A stretch of DNA of 64,000 bases. Origin: Sphingopyxis witflariensis (lineage in GTDB: Bacteria > Pseudomonadota > Alphaproteobacteria > Sphingomonadales > Sphingomonadaceae). The translations under genes and the position numbers were made by a program. This document shows positions 17,377 to 25,640 of this stretch, piece by piece. Below the pieces are notes generated by a model. It was not told where the DNA came from. It saw only the letters and a program-made list of their open reading frames with translations, and did not search any database. Each line of letters opens with the position of its first letter. The stretch's first letter is position 1. The stretch covers positions 620,001 to 684,000 of the forward strand of contig NZ_NISJ01000001.1 in NCBI RefSeq assembly GCF_002205635.1. The letters are read 5' to 3'.

Positions 17377-20223
17377 ATGGGCTTCACCCGCGAAACCGAC
17401 CATGGCACCCCGCCCGCCATCGCAACGGGACGCAACATCACGCTGACGATCGACGGCGAAAGCGTCACCCTGCCAGAGGGCACGTCGATCATGCGCGCGG
17501 CGTCGCTGACCGGCACTGCGATCCCGAAGCTGTGCGCGAGCGACAATCTGGAGAGCTTCGGTTCGTGCCGCCTCTGCCTCGTCGAGGTCGAAGGGCGCGC
17601 GGGCTATCCCGCCAGCTGCACGACGCCGATTGCCGAAGGCATGACGGTGCACACCCAGACCGACCGGCTGAAACAGCTGCGCCGCGGGGTGATGGAGCTT
17701 TATATCTCCGACCACCCACTCGACTGCCTGACCTGCGCCGCCAATGGCGATTGCGAATTGCAGGATCAGGCGGGCGCCGTGGGGCTTCGCGACGTGCGCT
17801 ACGGCTATGACGGCGCGACCAACATGGGTCAGCCGAAGGATCAGTCGAACCCCTATTTCGATTTCGATCCGTCGAAATGCATCGTCTGCTCGCGCTGCGT
17901 CCGCGCATGCGACGAAGTGCAGGGCACATATGCGCTCACGATCGAGGGCATGGGCTTCGGATCCAAGATTGCCGCTTCGCAGAACGATGCCTTTCTTTCG
18001 TCCGAATGCGTCTCGTGCGGCGCGTGCGTGCAAGCCTGCCCGACCGCGAGCCTGATCGAGAAGAAGGTGGTCGAGACTGGCACCCCTGACCGCGCGGTCG
18101 TCACCACCTGCGCCTATTGCGGCGTCGGCTGCACCTTCCGCGCCGAGATGCGCGGCGAAGAACTGGTCCGCATGGTGCCATGGAAAGACGGCAAGGCGAA
18201 CCGCGGCCACAGCTGCGTCAAGGGCCGCTTCGCCTGGGGCTATGCCCAGCATCAGGACCGCATCCTGAACCCCATGATCCGCGCGAGCGTGACCGAGCCG
18301 TGGCGCGAGGTGAGCTGGGACGAGGCCATCGCTTACACTGCCAACGAGTTTCGCCGTATTCAGGCACAATATGGCCGCCTTTCGGTTGGCGGCATCACCT
18401 CCTCACGCTGCACCAACGAGGAGACCTTCCTCGTCCAGAAGATGATTCGGCAAGGATTTGGCAACAACAATGTCGATACCTGCGCGCGCGTTTGTCACTC
18501 ACCGACCGGCTATGGGTTGAAGACGACTTTCGGCACTTCGGCCGGGACGCAGGATTTCGATAGCGTGATGCACGCCGACGTCATCCTCGTCATCGGCGCC
18601 AACCCGACCGATGCGCACCCCGTCTTCGGCAGCCGGATGAAGAAAAGGCTGCGGCAGGGGGCGAAGCTGATCGTGATCGATCCACGCCAGATCGATCTGG
18701 TGAAGTCTCCGCACGTCGAGGCCGAACATCATCTGCCGCTGCGCCCCGGCACCAATGTCGCCTTGCTGACCGCGATGGCGCATGTCGTGGTGACCGAGAA
18801 GCTCTATGACGAGGCCTTCATTCGCGAGCGGTGCGACTGGGACGAGTTTCAGGACTGGGCCGATTTCGTGTCGGAGGCCGCGCGCTCACCCGAGGCGATC
18901 GAACCGCTGACCGGCGTCCGTCCGGCCGATGTCCGCGCCGCCGCGCGTCTCTATGCCACCGGCGGGAATGCCGCGATCTATTATGGCCTCGGCGTCACCG
19001 AACATAGTCAGGGATCGTCGACCGTGATGGCGATCGCCAATCTGGCTATGGCAACCGGCAATATCGGACGCGAGGGCGTCGGCGTGAACCCGCTGCGCGG
19101 CCAGAATAATGTCCAGGGCGCGTGCGACATGGGCAGCTTTCCGCACGAATTTTCGGGCTATCGCCATGTCTCCGACGATGGTGCGCGCGCGATGTTCGAA
19201 AGCGCGTGGGGCGTAAAGCTCGACCATGAACCGGGGCTGCGTATCCCCAACATGCTCGACGCCGCGACCGACGGGACGTTCAAGGGCCTCTTCATTCAGG
19301 GTGAGGATATCCTCCAGTCCGATCCCAATACGCGCCATGTCGCGGCGGGGCTTGCAGCGATGGAGTGCGTCGTCGTGCAGGACCTGTTCCTTAACGAAAC
19401 CGCCAATTACGCGCATGTCTTCCTGCCGGGCTCGACCTTCCTCGAAAAGGACGGCACCTTCACCAACGCCGAACGCCGCATCCAGCGCGTGCGCAAGGTG
19501 ATGGCCCCGCTCAATGGACATGCCGACTGGGAAATCGTCCAGCTCGTTGCCAATGCGCTGGGGCTCGGTTGGGACTATGCCCATCCGTCCGAAATCATGG
19601 ACGAGATTGCCGCGCTGACCCCAACGTTCACAGGGGTCCATTACGACCGGCTCGACGCCGAAGGCTCGCTGCAATGGCCTGCCAATGACGCCGCCCCCGA
19701 CGGTACACCGACGATGCACATCGACGGCTTCGTGCGCGGCAAGGGCAAGTTCGTCGTCACCGACTATGTCCCGACCGACGAAAAGACCGGGCCGCGCTTT
19801 CCGCTGCTGCTCACCACCGGCCGCATCCTCAGCCACTACAACGTCGGCGCGCAGACGCGGCGCACCGCGAACACCGCCTGGCACCCTGAGGACCGGCTGG
19901 AAATCCATCCGAACGACGCGGAGAATCGCGGCGTCAAGGAAGGTGACTGGGTTAGTCTGCGCAGCCGCGCCGGCGAGACGACGCTGCGCGCGCTGATCAC
20001 CGAACGCGTCGCGCCGGGGGTCGTCTATACGACCTTCCACCACCCCGACACACAGGCGAATGTCATCACCACCGACTATTCGGACTGGGCCACCAATTGT
20101 CCCGAATATAAGGTGACCGCGGTGCAGGTTGGCCTCTCCAACGGCCCCTCGGACTGGCAGGAAGATTATGCAGACCATGCGCGGCAAAGCCGCCGCATTC
20201 TTCCTGTCGAAGCGGCCGAATAA
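17377..20223 (+). CDS. fdsA: NAD-dependent formate dehydrogenase, catalytic alpha subunit
   Basis: 948-residue molybdenum subunit that oxidises formate. In order: a [2Fe-2S] ferredoxin domain (Cys53, Cys64, Cys67, Cys81), a His/Cys cluster motif HPLDCLTCAANGDC at 113-126, two ferredoxin-type [4Fe-4S] motifs (CIVCSRCVRAC at 168-178 and CVSCGACVQAC at 211-221), the cluster motif CAYCGVGC at 245-252, and the bis-MGD domain with RVCHSPTGYG, where Cys373 should bind the metal and His374 acts in catalysis. Cys, not selenocysteine, is at the active site. All signatures are intact. Confidence 0.96.
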   Translation: MGFTRETDHGTPPAIATGRNITLTIDGESVTLPEGTSIMRAASLTGTAIPKLCASDNLESFGSCRLCLVEVEGRAGYPASCTTPIAEGMTVHTQTDRLKQLRRGVMELYISDHPLDCLTCAANGDCELQDQAGAVGLRDVRYGYDGATNMGQPKDQSNPYFDFDPSKCIVCSRCVRACDEVQGTYALTIEGMGFGSKIAASQNDAFLSSECVSCGACVQACPTASLIEKKVVETGTPDRAVVTTCAYCGVGCTFRAEMRGEELVRMVPWKDGKANRGHSCVKGRFAWGYAQHQDRILNPMIRASVTEPWREVSWDEAIAYTANEFRRIQAQYGRLSVGGITSSRCTNEETFLVQKMIRQGFGNNNVDTCARVCHSPTGYGLKTTFGTSAGTQDFDSVMHADVILVIGANPTDAHPVFGSRMKKRLRQGAKLIVIDPRQIDLVKSPHVEAEHHLPLRPGTNVALLTAMAHVVVTEKLYDEAFIRERCDWDEFQDWADFVSEAARSPEAIEPLTGVRPADVRAAARLYATGGNAAIYYGLGVTEHSQGSSTVMAIANLAMATGNIGREGVGVNPLRGQNNVQGACDMGSFPHEFSGYRHVSDDGARAMFESAWGVKLDHEPGLRIPNMLDAATDGTFKGLFIQGEDILQSDPNTRHVAAGLAAMECVVVQDLFLNETANYAHVFLPGSTFLEKDGTFTNAERRIQRVRKVMAPLNGHADWEIVQLVANALGLGWDYAHPSEIMDEIAALTPTFTGVHYDRLDAEGSLQWPANDAAPDGTPTMHIDGFVRGKGKFVVTDYVPTDEKTGPRFPLLLTTGRILSHYNVGAQTRRTANTAWHPEDRLEIHPNDAENRGVKEGDWVSLRSRAGETTLRALITERVAPGVVYTTFHHPDTQANVITTDYSDWATNCPEYKVTAVQVGLSNGPSDWQEDYADHARQSRRILPVEAAE

Positions 20224-20468
20224 TGACGATAGCGCATGACGAAGACGGCGTGATGTCAACGGGCGACCGGCTCATCTATATGGCGAACCAGATTGCCCGT
20301 AACATGGCGAGCGAGGGGCGCGAGAGGGCCGAGGTGATGGTCGCCGATCATATCCGTAGCTTCTGGGATCCCGCAATGCGTGCCCGGATCGGGCAGCTCG
20401 CCGCCGAGCGCCCGGGCGCCCTGTTGCCGATCGCGGCGGCGGCGATCGCGCGGATCGCCCAGCCTTGA
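20223..20468 (+). CDS. fdsD: formate dehydrogenase delta subunit
   Basis: 81-residue small protein matching the FdsD family (core STGDRLIYMANQIARNM and a C-terminal HIRSFWDPAMRARI). FdsD is needed for maturation or stability of the Fds complex. Its ATG shares a base with the fdsA stop (TAATG) and its own stop overlaps the fdhD start, so expression is tightly coupled. A start ten codons later (MSTGDRL) is also possible. Confidence 0.88.
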   Translation: MTIAHDEDGVMSTGDRLIYMANQIARNMASEGRERAEVMVADHIRSFWDPAMRARIGQLAAERPGALLPIAAAAIARIAQP

Positions 20469-21241
20469 CCGCAGTACCAACCCCGCTGTTGCGCATCGCA
20501 CAAGATGGTGCGAGCGAAACCGTCGCGCGCGAGCTCGCCGAGGAAGTACCGATCGCGCTCGAGTTCAACGGCATCGGCTATGCAGTGCTGATGGCGACCC
20601 CGGCCGATCTGGAGGATCTGATCGCGGGATTTCTGCTCGCCGAGCGGCTGCAGCAACGAAGCGATTCGACCGTCGCCGTCGCACTCCACCCCGCCGAGGG
20701 CGGGATCGTCGCGCGCGCCACCCTGCCCGCCGAACAGGCGCGCGGACTGCTCGATCGCGTCCGTCACCGCGCCTCGGACTCGTCGTGCGGCCTCTGCGGG
20801 ATCGAGAATATCGCACAAGCAATGCGGCCGCTGCCGCGCGTGAGCGCGGAAAGCGTGGCAAACGAAGCGGCGATATTTCATTCGCTGGGTGCACTCGGCG
20901 CCCATCAGCATCTCAACGCTCGCACTGGTGCGGTCCATGCCGCAGCGCTGGTCGCGGCCGACGGCAGCATCCGCCTCGTCCGCGAGGATGTCGGCCGCCA
21001 CAATGCGTTCGACAAGCTGATCGGCGCGATGCGCCGCGCGGGGCTGGATTGGGATGGCGGCTTTGCGCTGCTCACCTCGCGCTGTTCCTATGAGCTGGTC
21101 GAGAAGGCAGCGCTTGCCGATTGCCCGATGCTGGTCACAATTTCGGCGCCGACCGCGCTGGCGATCGATCGGGCACGCGAGGCCGGGCTCCAGCTCCGCG
21201 TCCTGGCGCGACCCGACGCATTTCTTGCTGTGCAGCCGTGA
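20465..21241 (+). CDS. fdhD: formate dehydrogenase sulfurtransferase FdhD
   Basis: 258-residue protein that carries a persulfide sulfur to the molybdenum site of formate dehydrogenases. The conserved CGLCG at 108-112 contains the sulfur-carrying Cys pair, and VREDVGRHNAFDKLIGA and TSRCSYELVEKA are family blocks. The start is a TTG overlapping the fdsD stop (TTGA); no ATG exists before residue 43, which is inside the conserved core. Confidence 0.92.
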   Translation: MTAVPTPLLRIAQDGASETVARELAEEVPIALEFNGIGYAVLMATPADLEDLIAGFLLAERLQQRSDSTVAVALHPAEGGIVARATLPAEQARGLLDRVRHRASDSSCGLCGIENIAQAMRPLPRVSAESVANEAAIFHSLGALGAHQHLNARTGAVHAAALVAADGSIRLVREDVGRHNAFDKLIGAMRRAGLDWDGGFALLTSRCSYELVEKAALADCPMLVTISAPTALAIDRAREAGLQLRVLARPDAFLAVQP

Positions 21242-21780
21242 TTAGACGAGCGGCAGGGGTGGTGCTGGCGGGTGGGCAGGCGCGACGCTTCGGTGAAGAC
21301 AAGGCCATGGCGCTTTATCGCGGGCGGCGGCTCATCGACTGGTCGCTCGCGGCGCTGGAGCCCTATGCCGAGCTGTTGCTCGTCTCCGGCCACGAGCATC
21401 CGAAACATCTGGTCGTTGCCGATCTGCCCGAGGCGGGCCTAGGCCCTCTCGGCGGGCTTGCCGGCGCCTTGTCCATTGCCGCCAATCGCGGGTTTTCGCA
21501 CCTTTTGTCGGTCCCCTGCGACACGCCGCACATCCCGCCCGCGCTGCTCGCTGAACTCGCCAGCTCAGAAGAGGCCTGTTACGCCGAATCCTGTCCGATC
21601 ATCGGCTGCTGGCCGACCGATCTGGCCCCTGCCCTGATCGCCTATCTCGCCAACGGCATGCCGCGCGCGGTGCGACGATGGGCGGCGCATGTCGGCGCGA
21701 CTGCCATCGGCGGATATCCTGAGATCGAGAATATCAACCATTCCGCCGACCTTGCCGCACTGGCGCAGCGCAATGGCTAA
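21238..21780 (+). CDS. mobA: molybdenum cofactor guanylyltransferase
   Basis: 180-residue enzyme that joins GMP to molybdopterin, giving the bis-MGD cofactor FdsA needs. The nucleotide-binding loop GVVLAGGQARRFGEDKAMA comes right after a GTG start that overlaps the fdhD stop (GTGA). PCDTPHIPPALL is the conserved central motif and PEIENINHSADL the C-terminal one. The longer upstream frame lies inside fdhD and was rejected. Confidence 0.92.
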   Translation: MIRRAAGVVLAGGQARRFGEDKAMALYRGRRLIDWSLAALEPYAELLLVSGHEHPKHLVVADLPEAGLGPLGGLAGALSIAANRGFSHLLSVPCDTPHIPPALLAELASSEEACYAESCPIIGCWPTDLAPALIAYLANGMPRAVRRWAAHVGATAIGGYPEIENINHSADLAALAQRNG

Positions 21781-22030
21781 AAAGCTCTCGGTGAACGAGG
21801 CTCTAAACCGGACCCGGGCGATGGTTGATCCACTGCCCGTTCAGACAATATCGATCGACACCCACGTCTATGGCTGCGTGACCGCCGACACGGTTCCGGT
21901 AGCCCCCGAAACGCGTCGCTTTGATTGCGCGGCGATGCTTTGGAGGGAGGCACGCATCCCCGGCGTTTTCCGCTCCGCGACACGCTCGATATGTGAAGGC
22001 CCAGAGATCGAGTTATTGATCGAATGCTAA
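21773..22030 (+). pseudogene. moeA: 5' fragment of molybdopterin molybdotransferase gene
   Basis: 85-codon frame overlapping the mobA stop by 8 bp. Residues 1-53 match the start of MoeA: KKLSVNEALNRTRAMVDPLP, a variable strand, then RFDCAAM in place of the usual FDNSAMDG. After this point the sequence (LWREARIPGVFRS...) has no MoeA character and stops, whereas intact MoeA has about 400 residues. It looks like a moeA gene cut right after the AM of its first conserved block. Identification is by eye and moderate. Confidence 0.6.
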
Positions 22031-22051
22031 CGCGCTGCGTCAGCCTTCAAT

Positions 22052-22079
22052 CAATAACCCGCAAACAATAACCCGCAAA
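22052..22079. repeat. tandem 14-bp duplication
   Basis: CAATAACCCGCAAA occurs twice head to tail in the short gap between the moeA fragment and the convergent flavin oxidoreductase gene. It may be a scar of the event that truncated moeA. Confidence 0.8.
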
Positions 22080-22098
22080 GCGTGCGGCGCCACCGCGC

Positions 22099-23079
22099 TT
22101 AGGCGCGGAAGCCTGCAAGGCGCTGGTCAACGATCGCGTCGGCTTCGGCGACGATCCGGTCGATCAACTGCTGACAGGTCGGGATGTCGTGGATCAGTCC
22201 TTGCACCATCCCGGCCCAGAACACGCCCTTGGTGAGGTCACCGGTTTCGAGCAGTTCACGGCCTGCCTTGCCATTCACCAGTTCGGCGACGTCGGCGAAG
22301 GTCGCGTCGGGCACTGCGAGGCGGCGCACCACTTCTTCGCTGACTTCGCTCTTGCCGACGCGGGCGGTGTTCTTGAGGCTGCGGAAAATCAGGAAACTGC
22401 CGCGTTCGTCATTATCGACATAGGCCTGTTTCACATTGTCGTGGATCGGCGCCTCGACCGTCGCGCAGAAACGCGTGCCCATGTTGATGCCCTCGGCACC
22501 GAGGCTGAGTGCGGCGACGAGGCCGCGGCCGTCGCCGAAGCCGCCCGAGGCGAGCATCGGGATCTTGACCTTGTCGGCGGCCGCCGGGATCAGGATCAGG
22601 CCGGGGATATCATCCTCGCCCGGATGGCCCGCACATTCGAAACCGTCGATCGAGATGATGTCGCAGCCGGCGCGCTCGGCCGACAGCGCGTGGCGGACCG
22701 CGGTGCATTTGTGGAGGATTTTGACGCCGTGCGGCTTCAGCATTTCCCAAATTTCACGCACTGCCGGGGTGCCTGCGGTTTCGACAATCTTGATGCCACC
22801 GTCGATGATTGCCTGCGCATAGGCCTTGTAATCGGGGGCGTTGATTGTCGGGAAGACGGTCATGTTTACGCCGAACGGCTTGTCGGTCATCGACCGGCAT
22901 TTTTCGATTTCCTCGCGCAGCGCCTCGGGGGTCGGCTGGGTCAATGCGGTGATGATGCCAAGGCCGCCAGCGTTCGATACCGCGCTCGCGAGTTCGGCAT
23001 AGCCGACGCTCTGCATCCCGCCCTGCACGATCGGATGTTCGATACCCAACATTTCGGTGATGCGCGTCTTGAAAGCCAT
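22099..23079 (-). CDS. nitronate monooxygenase family flavin oxidoreductase
   Basis: 326-residue TIM-barrel FMN protein of the nitronate monooxygenase/2-nitropropane dioxygenase family. HPIVQGGMQSVGYAELASAV (about 15-34), the AGCDIISIDGFECAGHPG block and the phosphate-binding ASGGFGDGRGLVAAL are diagnostic. True nitronate oxidation is not certain; close relatives in catabolic clusters may act as enoyl or quinone reductases. The gene is divergent from an acyl-CoA dehydrogenase gene, and a palindromic operator lies between them. Confidence 0.85.
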   Translation of the reverse strand: MAFKTRITEMLGIEHPIVQGGMQSVGYAELASAVSNAGGLGIITALTQPTPEALREEIEKCRSMTDKPFGVNMTVFPTINAPDYKAYAQAIIDGGIKIVETAGTPAVREIWEMLKPHGVKILHKCTAVRHALSAERAGCDIISIDGFECAGHPGEDDIPGLILIPAAADKVKIPMLASGGFGDGRGLVAALSLGAEGINMGTRFCATVEAPIHDNVKQAYVDNDERGSFLIFRSLKNTARVGKSEVSEEVVRRLAVPDATFADVAELVNGKAGRELLETGDLTKGVFWAGMVQGLIHDIPTCQQLIDRIVAEADAIVDQRLAGFRA

Positions 23080-23140
23080 GAAACGTCCTTCCCTGTCGAT
23101 GCTGACCCTACGGCATTAAAGCCTTCGGGCTCGATTTAAC

Positions 23141-23156
23141 TTGACGCTTACGTCAA
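23141..23156. promoter_or_regulatory. palindromic operator, copy 1
   Basis: TTGACGCTTACGTCAA is a near-perfect inverted repeat 113 bp before the first acyl-CoA dehydrogenase gene. About 30 bp around it are almost identical to the site at 24482. Its left half is also a good -35 box. The pattern resembles sites of acyl-CoA or branched-chain catabolism repressors (LiuR or TetR-type); the regulator is not in the window. Confidence 0.65.
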
Positions 23157-23268
23157 CGTCCGGTTGATTGGCAAGACAAGTTCAACGAAAAAAGGAATCG
23201 TCCGTGATCTCAGGTCGCCGCAAAACAGCCTCCCCCCAGACCAACCAGAGCGGCGCGAGGATGGCGGC

Positions 23269-24438
23269 ATGACGATTTCCGACCGCGCACTTGCGATCGC
23301 CGCCAAGGTCGAAACCTTCGTCCGCGAAACCGTCGTTCCCTATGAAAAAGATCCGCGCCGCGACCATCATGGCGCGCCGACCGACGAACTGGTGATGGAA
23401 ATGCGCGAGCATGCCCGCGCTGCCGGAGTGCTGACCCCGCACATCCTGGGCGATGGCGATCACCTCAACCAGCGCGAAACCGCAGTGGTGCTGATCAAGA
23501 GCGGCCTGTCGCCGCTCGGCCCGCTCGCCTGCAACACGATGGCGCCGGATGAGGGCAATATGTATTTGCTCGGTAAGGAAGGGAGCCCGGAACTCAAGGA
23601 GCGCTTCCTGAAGCCGATGGTCGAAGGCCATGTCCGTTCGGCCTTCTTCATGACCGAGCCCGCCGAAGAGGGCGGCGCCGGGTCCGACCCGTCAATGATG
23701 AAAACGACATGCCACCTCGACGGCAATCATTGGGTCGTGAACGGCCGCAAGACCTTCATCACCGGCGCATTGGGCGCACGCGTCGGCATTGTGATGGCGA
23801 AGTCCGAACAGGGCGCGTGCATGTTTCTCGTCGACCTGCCCGACCCCGCGATCCGCATCGACGATGTGCCCAACACGATCGACAGCTCGATGCCCGGCGG
23901 CCATGCGACGCTGACCATCGACAATTTGCGCATTCCCGCCGACCAGATGCTGGGCGAGGCAGGCGAAGGCTTTCGTTATGCGCAGGTCCGCCTTTCGCCT
24001 GCCCGCCTGTCGCACTGCATGCGCTGGCTGGGCGCGTGTATCCGGGCGCACGAGATTGCGACCGACTATGCCAACCGCCGCGAGGCGTTCGGCAAGGCTC
24101 TGATCGATCATGAAGGCGTTGGCTTCATGCTCGCCGAGAATATGATCGACCTGAAGCAGGCCGAATTGATGATCGACTGGTGCGCGTCGGTGCTCGACAC
24201 CGGATCGCTCGGCACGGTTGAAAGCTCCATGGCGAAGGTCGCGGTGTCCGAAGCCTTGATGCGGATCGCCGATCGCTGCGTCCAGGTGATGGGCGGCACC
24301 GGGGTCACCGACAAGACGATCGTCGAACAGGTGTTCCGCGAGGTTCGCGCCTTCCGCATCTATGACGGCCCGACCGAGGTTCACAAATGGAGCCTCGCAA
24401 AAAAGATCAAGCGCGACTGGAAGGCTGGGCGCGCCTGA
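23269..24438 (+). CDS. acyl-CoA dehydrogenase (ACAD10/11-like)
   Basis: 389-residue FAD enzyme forming the alpha,beta double bond of an acyl-CoA. FFMTEPAEEGGAGSDPSMMK and WVVNGRKTFITGA form the FAD-binding middle domain, and the C-terminal helical domain ends AFRIYDGPTEVHKW. At the position where short-chain enzymes carry YEGT, this has YDGPTE, as in the ACAD10/11 branch, so the base may be an Asp. The start MTISDRALAIAAK is preceded by GAGG; the longer frame upstream contains the promoter palindrome and was rejected. Confidence 0.9.
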   Translation: MTISDRALAIAAKVETFVRETVVPYEKDPRRDHHGAPTDELVMEMREHARAAGVLTPHILGDGDHLNQRETAVVLIKSGLSPLGPLACNTMAPDEGNMYLLGKEGSPELKERFLKPMVEGHVRSAFFMTEPAEEGGAGSDPSMMKTTCHLDGNHWVVNGRKTFITGALGARVGIVMAKSEQGACMFLVDLPDPAIRIDDVPNTIDSSMPGGHATLTIDNLRIPADQMLGEAGEGFRYAQVRLSPARLSHCMRWLGACIRAHEIATDYANRREAFGKALIDHEGVGFMLAENMIDLKQAELMIDWCASVLDTGSLGTVESSMAKVAVSEALMRIADRCVQVMGGTGVTDKTIVEQVFREVRAFRIYDGPTEVHKWSLAKKIKRDWKAGRA

Positions 24439-24481
24439 CACGAGCGCCAGTTGCCCGGCAGGGACCGTGGCGTCAAAGAAC

Positions 24482-24497
24482 TTGACGTTTACGTCAA
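24482..24497. promoter_or_regulatory. palindromic operator, copy 2
   Basis: TTGACGTTTACGTCAA, a perfect palindrome at its outer six bases, lies 49 bp before the second acyl-CoA dehydrogenase gene. The flanks (CGTCAACGTCCGGTT and following TGGC) match copy 1 at 23141. The same repressor probably controls both transcription units. Confidence 0.7.
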
Positions 24498-24545
24498 CGT
24501 CCGGTTCACTGGCGGGCGACAGTTTTGGGAGAGGAAAATGCCGCG

Positions 24546-25640
24546 ATGAGCATCCTTTACGACGAGGGACAACAGGCGATCGCGACCGAATCGCGGCGCG
24601 CGCTCGAAGCGCGGATGCGCAAGGACGATCTGTTGCCGCTGTTGGAGGTCACTGGCCGCTTTCATGAAGGCTTCTGGACGATGGCGAAGGAACAGGGCTG
24701 GACCGCCCTCGCCCTTCCCGAAGCCTATGGAGGACTCGACCTTGGCCTGATCGAGCTGGGACTCATTGCTCATCAGGCTGGGCGCACACTCAGCGGCGCG
24801 CCCTTCCTGACCTCCAGCTTCGGCGCCGCCAAGGCGATCGAGCTTTATGGCAGCGACGCGCAGAAAGCGCGCTGGCTGCCGGGCCTTGCCGGCGGCGACA
24901 CGATCGGGGCTGTCGCCTTCGCATCGGGCGCGGATGCGTTGCCAGTGAAACCCGGCATCACCTTTGTGGGCGATCGCCTCGACGGCACGCTGACCGGCGT
25001 ATCGGCCGCTGGTGCAGCCAATGTTGCGGTCGTGCTTGCCATGGGCGCCGATGGTCCGGTGCTGGCCATCGCGGACCTGACAAATGCCGAACGCCGCATC
25101 GTCCCGAGCTTCGACAACAGCCGTTGCGTTGCCGACCTCCATTTCAAGGAGACACCCGCCGAAGCACTGACTGCAGGCGGATCAGCGCGCGACGCCGCGC
25201 TACATATCCTTGCATTGCAGGCAGTGATCACCGCGCACGAACAGACCGGCGGCGCCGAGGCGCTGATGGAGATTGCGCGCGATTATGCGATCACCCGCCG
25301 CGCCTTTGGGCAGGTCATCGGTGCGTTCCAGTCGGTCAAGCACCGGATTGCCGAGCTTTACGGGCTGGTCGAGCTGGCGCGCGCGAATTGCATCCATGCG
25401 GCATCGCGGGAAGGCCAAGATGACTTCATCACCGCTGCGGCCGCTGCACGGCTGTCGGCGACCGAGGCCTATGACACGGCGGCGCGCGATTGCGTCCAGA
25501 TCCATGGCGGCATCGGCGTGACGTGGGAGATCGGGCTTCACCTCCACATGCGCCGCTCGCGCAGTCTCGCGATCGAGCAAGGCAACAGCCTGTTCTGGGA
25601 AGATGTTATGGTCGACCGGCTGGCAGGAGAAGCGGCATGA
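24546..25640 (+). CDS. acyl-CoA dehydrogenase, small subunit type
   Basis: 364-residue acyl-CoA dehydrogenase family protein with a poorly conserved middle domain and a C-terminal HGGIGVTWEIGLHLHMRRS. The C-terminus ends soon after this and lacks a YEGT-like catalytic block. This is typical of the partner subunit in heteromeric FadE enzymes of steroid and branched-chain degradation. It overlaps the next dehydrogenase gene by ATGA, supporting a two-subunit enzyme. The start MSILYDEGQQAIATES was chosen 49 bp after the operator. Confidence 0.87.
   Translation: MSILYDEGQQAIATESRRALEARMRKDDLLPLLEVTGRFHEGFWTMAKEQGWTALALPEAYGGLDLGLIELGLIAHQAGRTLSGAPFLTSSFGAAKAIELYGSDAQKARWLPGLAGGDTIGAVAFASGADALPVKPGITFVGDRLDGTLTGVSAAGAANVAVVLAMGADGPVLAIADLTNAERRIVPSFDNSRCVADLHFKETPAEALTAGGSARDAALHILALQAVITAHEQTGGAEALMEIARDYAITRRAFGQVIGAFQSVKHRIAELYGLVELARANCIHAASREGQDDFITAAAAARLSATEAYDTAARDCVQIHGGIGVTWEIGLHLHMRRSRSLAIEQGNSLFWEDVMVDRLAGEAA

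Noticed and set aside
23164..23268. Longer N-terminus for the first acyl-CoA dehydrogenase
   Set aside because: The extra 35 codons overlap the region just behind the promoter palindrome and have no similarity to the family; the ATG at 23269 has a ribosome site.
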